Origin: Paludibacter propionicigenes
GTDB lineage: Bacteria > Bacteroidota > Bacteroidia > Bacteroidales > JAFGXI01
Length of the DNA: 44,786 nt
Assembly: GCA_020721655.1 (NCBI GenBank)
Contig: DYMG01000011.1
Coordinates: 1 to 44,786, forward strand
Reading direction: 5' to 3'
How positions within the stretch are numbered: the first letter of the stretch is position 1; each line of letters starts with the position of its first letter. The position numbers and the translations under genes are program-made. This document shows positions 44,372 to 44,786 of the stretch, piece by piece. The notes beneath the pieces were generated by a model. That model was not told the origin of the DNA, did not search any database, and saw only the letters and a program-made list of their open reading frames with translations.

Positions 44372-44786
44372 CATTAACCGACCAAGTAGTGAAAAACATT
44401 ATAAAACGCCTTATTAAAGGTCAAGATTATAGAATTTAAGTAGTTGCATTAATAAATGCTGAGTTTTTGCAATTTGCCATTGATTTTTTTAAGAAGGTAA
44501 TTGAAGCAAAATTAGCAAGCAAAGATGTTTCAATAGATTGGTATAAGAAAACATTTTTAAATCGAAATTTGACTTCTGAAGAAATTGCAATCAATTCAGG
44601 ATTAAACAAAAAGACGATTACGAATATGTACAATTCTGCGTCAAAAGAAATTGTAATTGACGCTTCAAATGAACACTATGATGTTTTATATGAATCAATC
44701 AGTAATTTAATTGTGAACCAGCCAGACATTGATTTAACTTTAACAATCAAATTCAGAGGTGTTAGTGTTGAACTTAATATTAATGA
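44368..44786 (+). pseudogene. CfrBI-like type II restriction endonuclease, interrupted by a stop codon; runs off the window
   Basis: The frame begins at an ATG overlapping the methyltransferase stop and reads MTLTDQVVKNIIKRLIKGQD before a TAA at codon 24 (44437-44439). The same frame then stays open for 115 codons to the end of the window, with clear protein character: VVALINAEFLQFAIDFFKK, a helix-turn-helix-like SEEIAINSGLNKKTITNMY, and IDASNEHYDVLYESI, DIDLTLTIKFRGVSVELNI. From memory this matches CfrBI-family type II endonucleases (CCWWGG), in which the codon at the stop is a Glu; GAA to TAA is one base change. Restart at a TTG near 44469 would lose the N-terminus. The 3' end is beyond the window, so further damage cannot be judged. 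A sequencing error is an alternative. Confidence 0.75.

Noticed and set aside
44436-44633. Minus-strand open frame opposite the endonuclease region
   Set aside because: It is the shadow of the plus-strand endonuclease frame, which has recognisable protein sequence.
1-44786. CRISPR arrays, tRNA genes, insertion sequences or phage genes
   Set aside because: I looked for regularly spaced repeats, tRNA T-loop sequences, transposases and terminal inverted repeats and found none. All long frames are assigned.

Overview
The window is about 45 kb of AT-rich DNA (roughly 30% G+C by eye) from a member of the Bacteroidota. Four things point there: a complete type IX secretion (T9SS) core operon in the order porP-gldK-gldL-gldM-gldN, two proteins with T9SS C-terminal sorting domains, many SusD/DUF-style small lipoproteins, and repeated copies of the Bacteroidota sigma factor -7 box TAnnTTTG just upstream of genes. 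I cannot assign an order or genus. No tRNA, rRNA, CRISPR array, insertion sequence or prophage was seen.

Layout. 1-4.65 kb: a T9SS-exported subtilisin-like protease with a beta-propeller and PKD domains, and a family 9 glycosyltransferase. 4.66-10.64 kb: the T9SS/gliding core operon on the minus strand, closed by a hairpin terminator. 10.9-12.5 kb: a heptose kinase (hldE/rfaE1-type) facing away from an unrecognised 127-residue protein. 12.6-16 kb, plus strand: a DUF6252-like lipoprotein, an EamA exporter and apolipoprotein N-acyltransferase (lnt). 16-22.5 kb, minus strand: MFS transporter, purN and a nucleotide-sugar block (rfbD, rfbC, rfbA, UDP-xylose synthase, UDP-glucose dehydrogenase) for O-antigen or capsule precursors. 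22.7-29.8 kb: housekeeping genes murF, a ferritin-like protein, ruvB, xseA, msrA, tyrS and a VTT/DedA-like membrane protein. 29.9-39.1 kb: GSCFA protein, two small lipoproteins, a cyclophilin lipoprotein, YqgE, a PKD protein with a type B sorting domain, GT2 and GT9 glycosyltransferases, an FKBP lipoprotein, an HU-like/SPOR protein, an NTR-like small protein and a second DUF6252-like lipoprotein. 39.3-42.7 kb: fused isobutyryl-CoA mutase (icmF). 43-44.8 kb: a restriction-modification pair at the right edge.

How the genes fit together. Much of the window concerns the cell envelope: T9SS and two probable cargoes, lipoprotein maturation (lnt) with at least seven lipoproteins, periplasmic or surface prolyl isomerases, LPS core enzymes (hldE, two GT9, one GT2) and nucleotide-sugar synthesis. 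The most unusual part is the right edge. A HEAT-repeat/m4C-type DNA methyltransferase overlaps by ATGA a CfrBI-like restriction endonuclease gene, which carries an in-frame TAA at codon 24 but stays open for at least 115 further codons. That looks like a recently disarmed restriction-modification system.

Promoter boxes, and non-ATG first codons in the longest open frames, allow several starts to be refined: subtilase 3601, hldE 11947, tyrS 27845, HU/SPOR protein 37962 and the NTR-like protein 38121.
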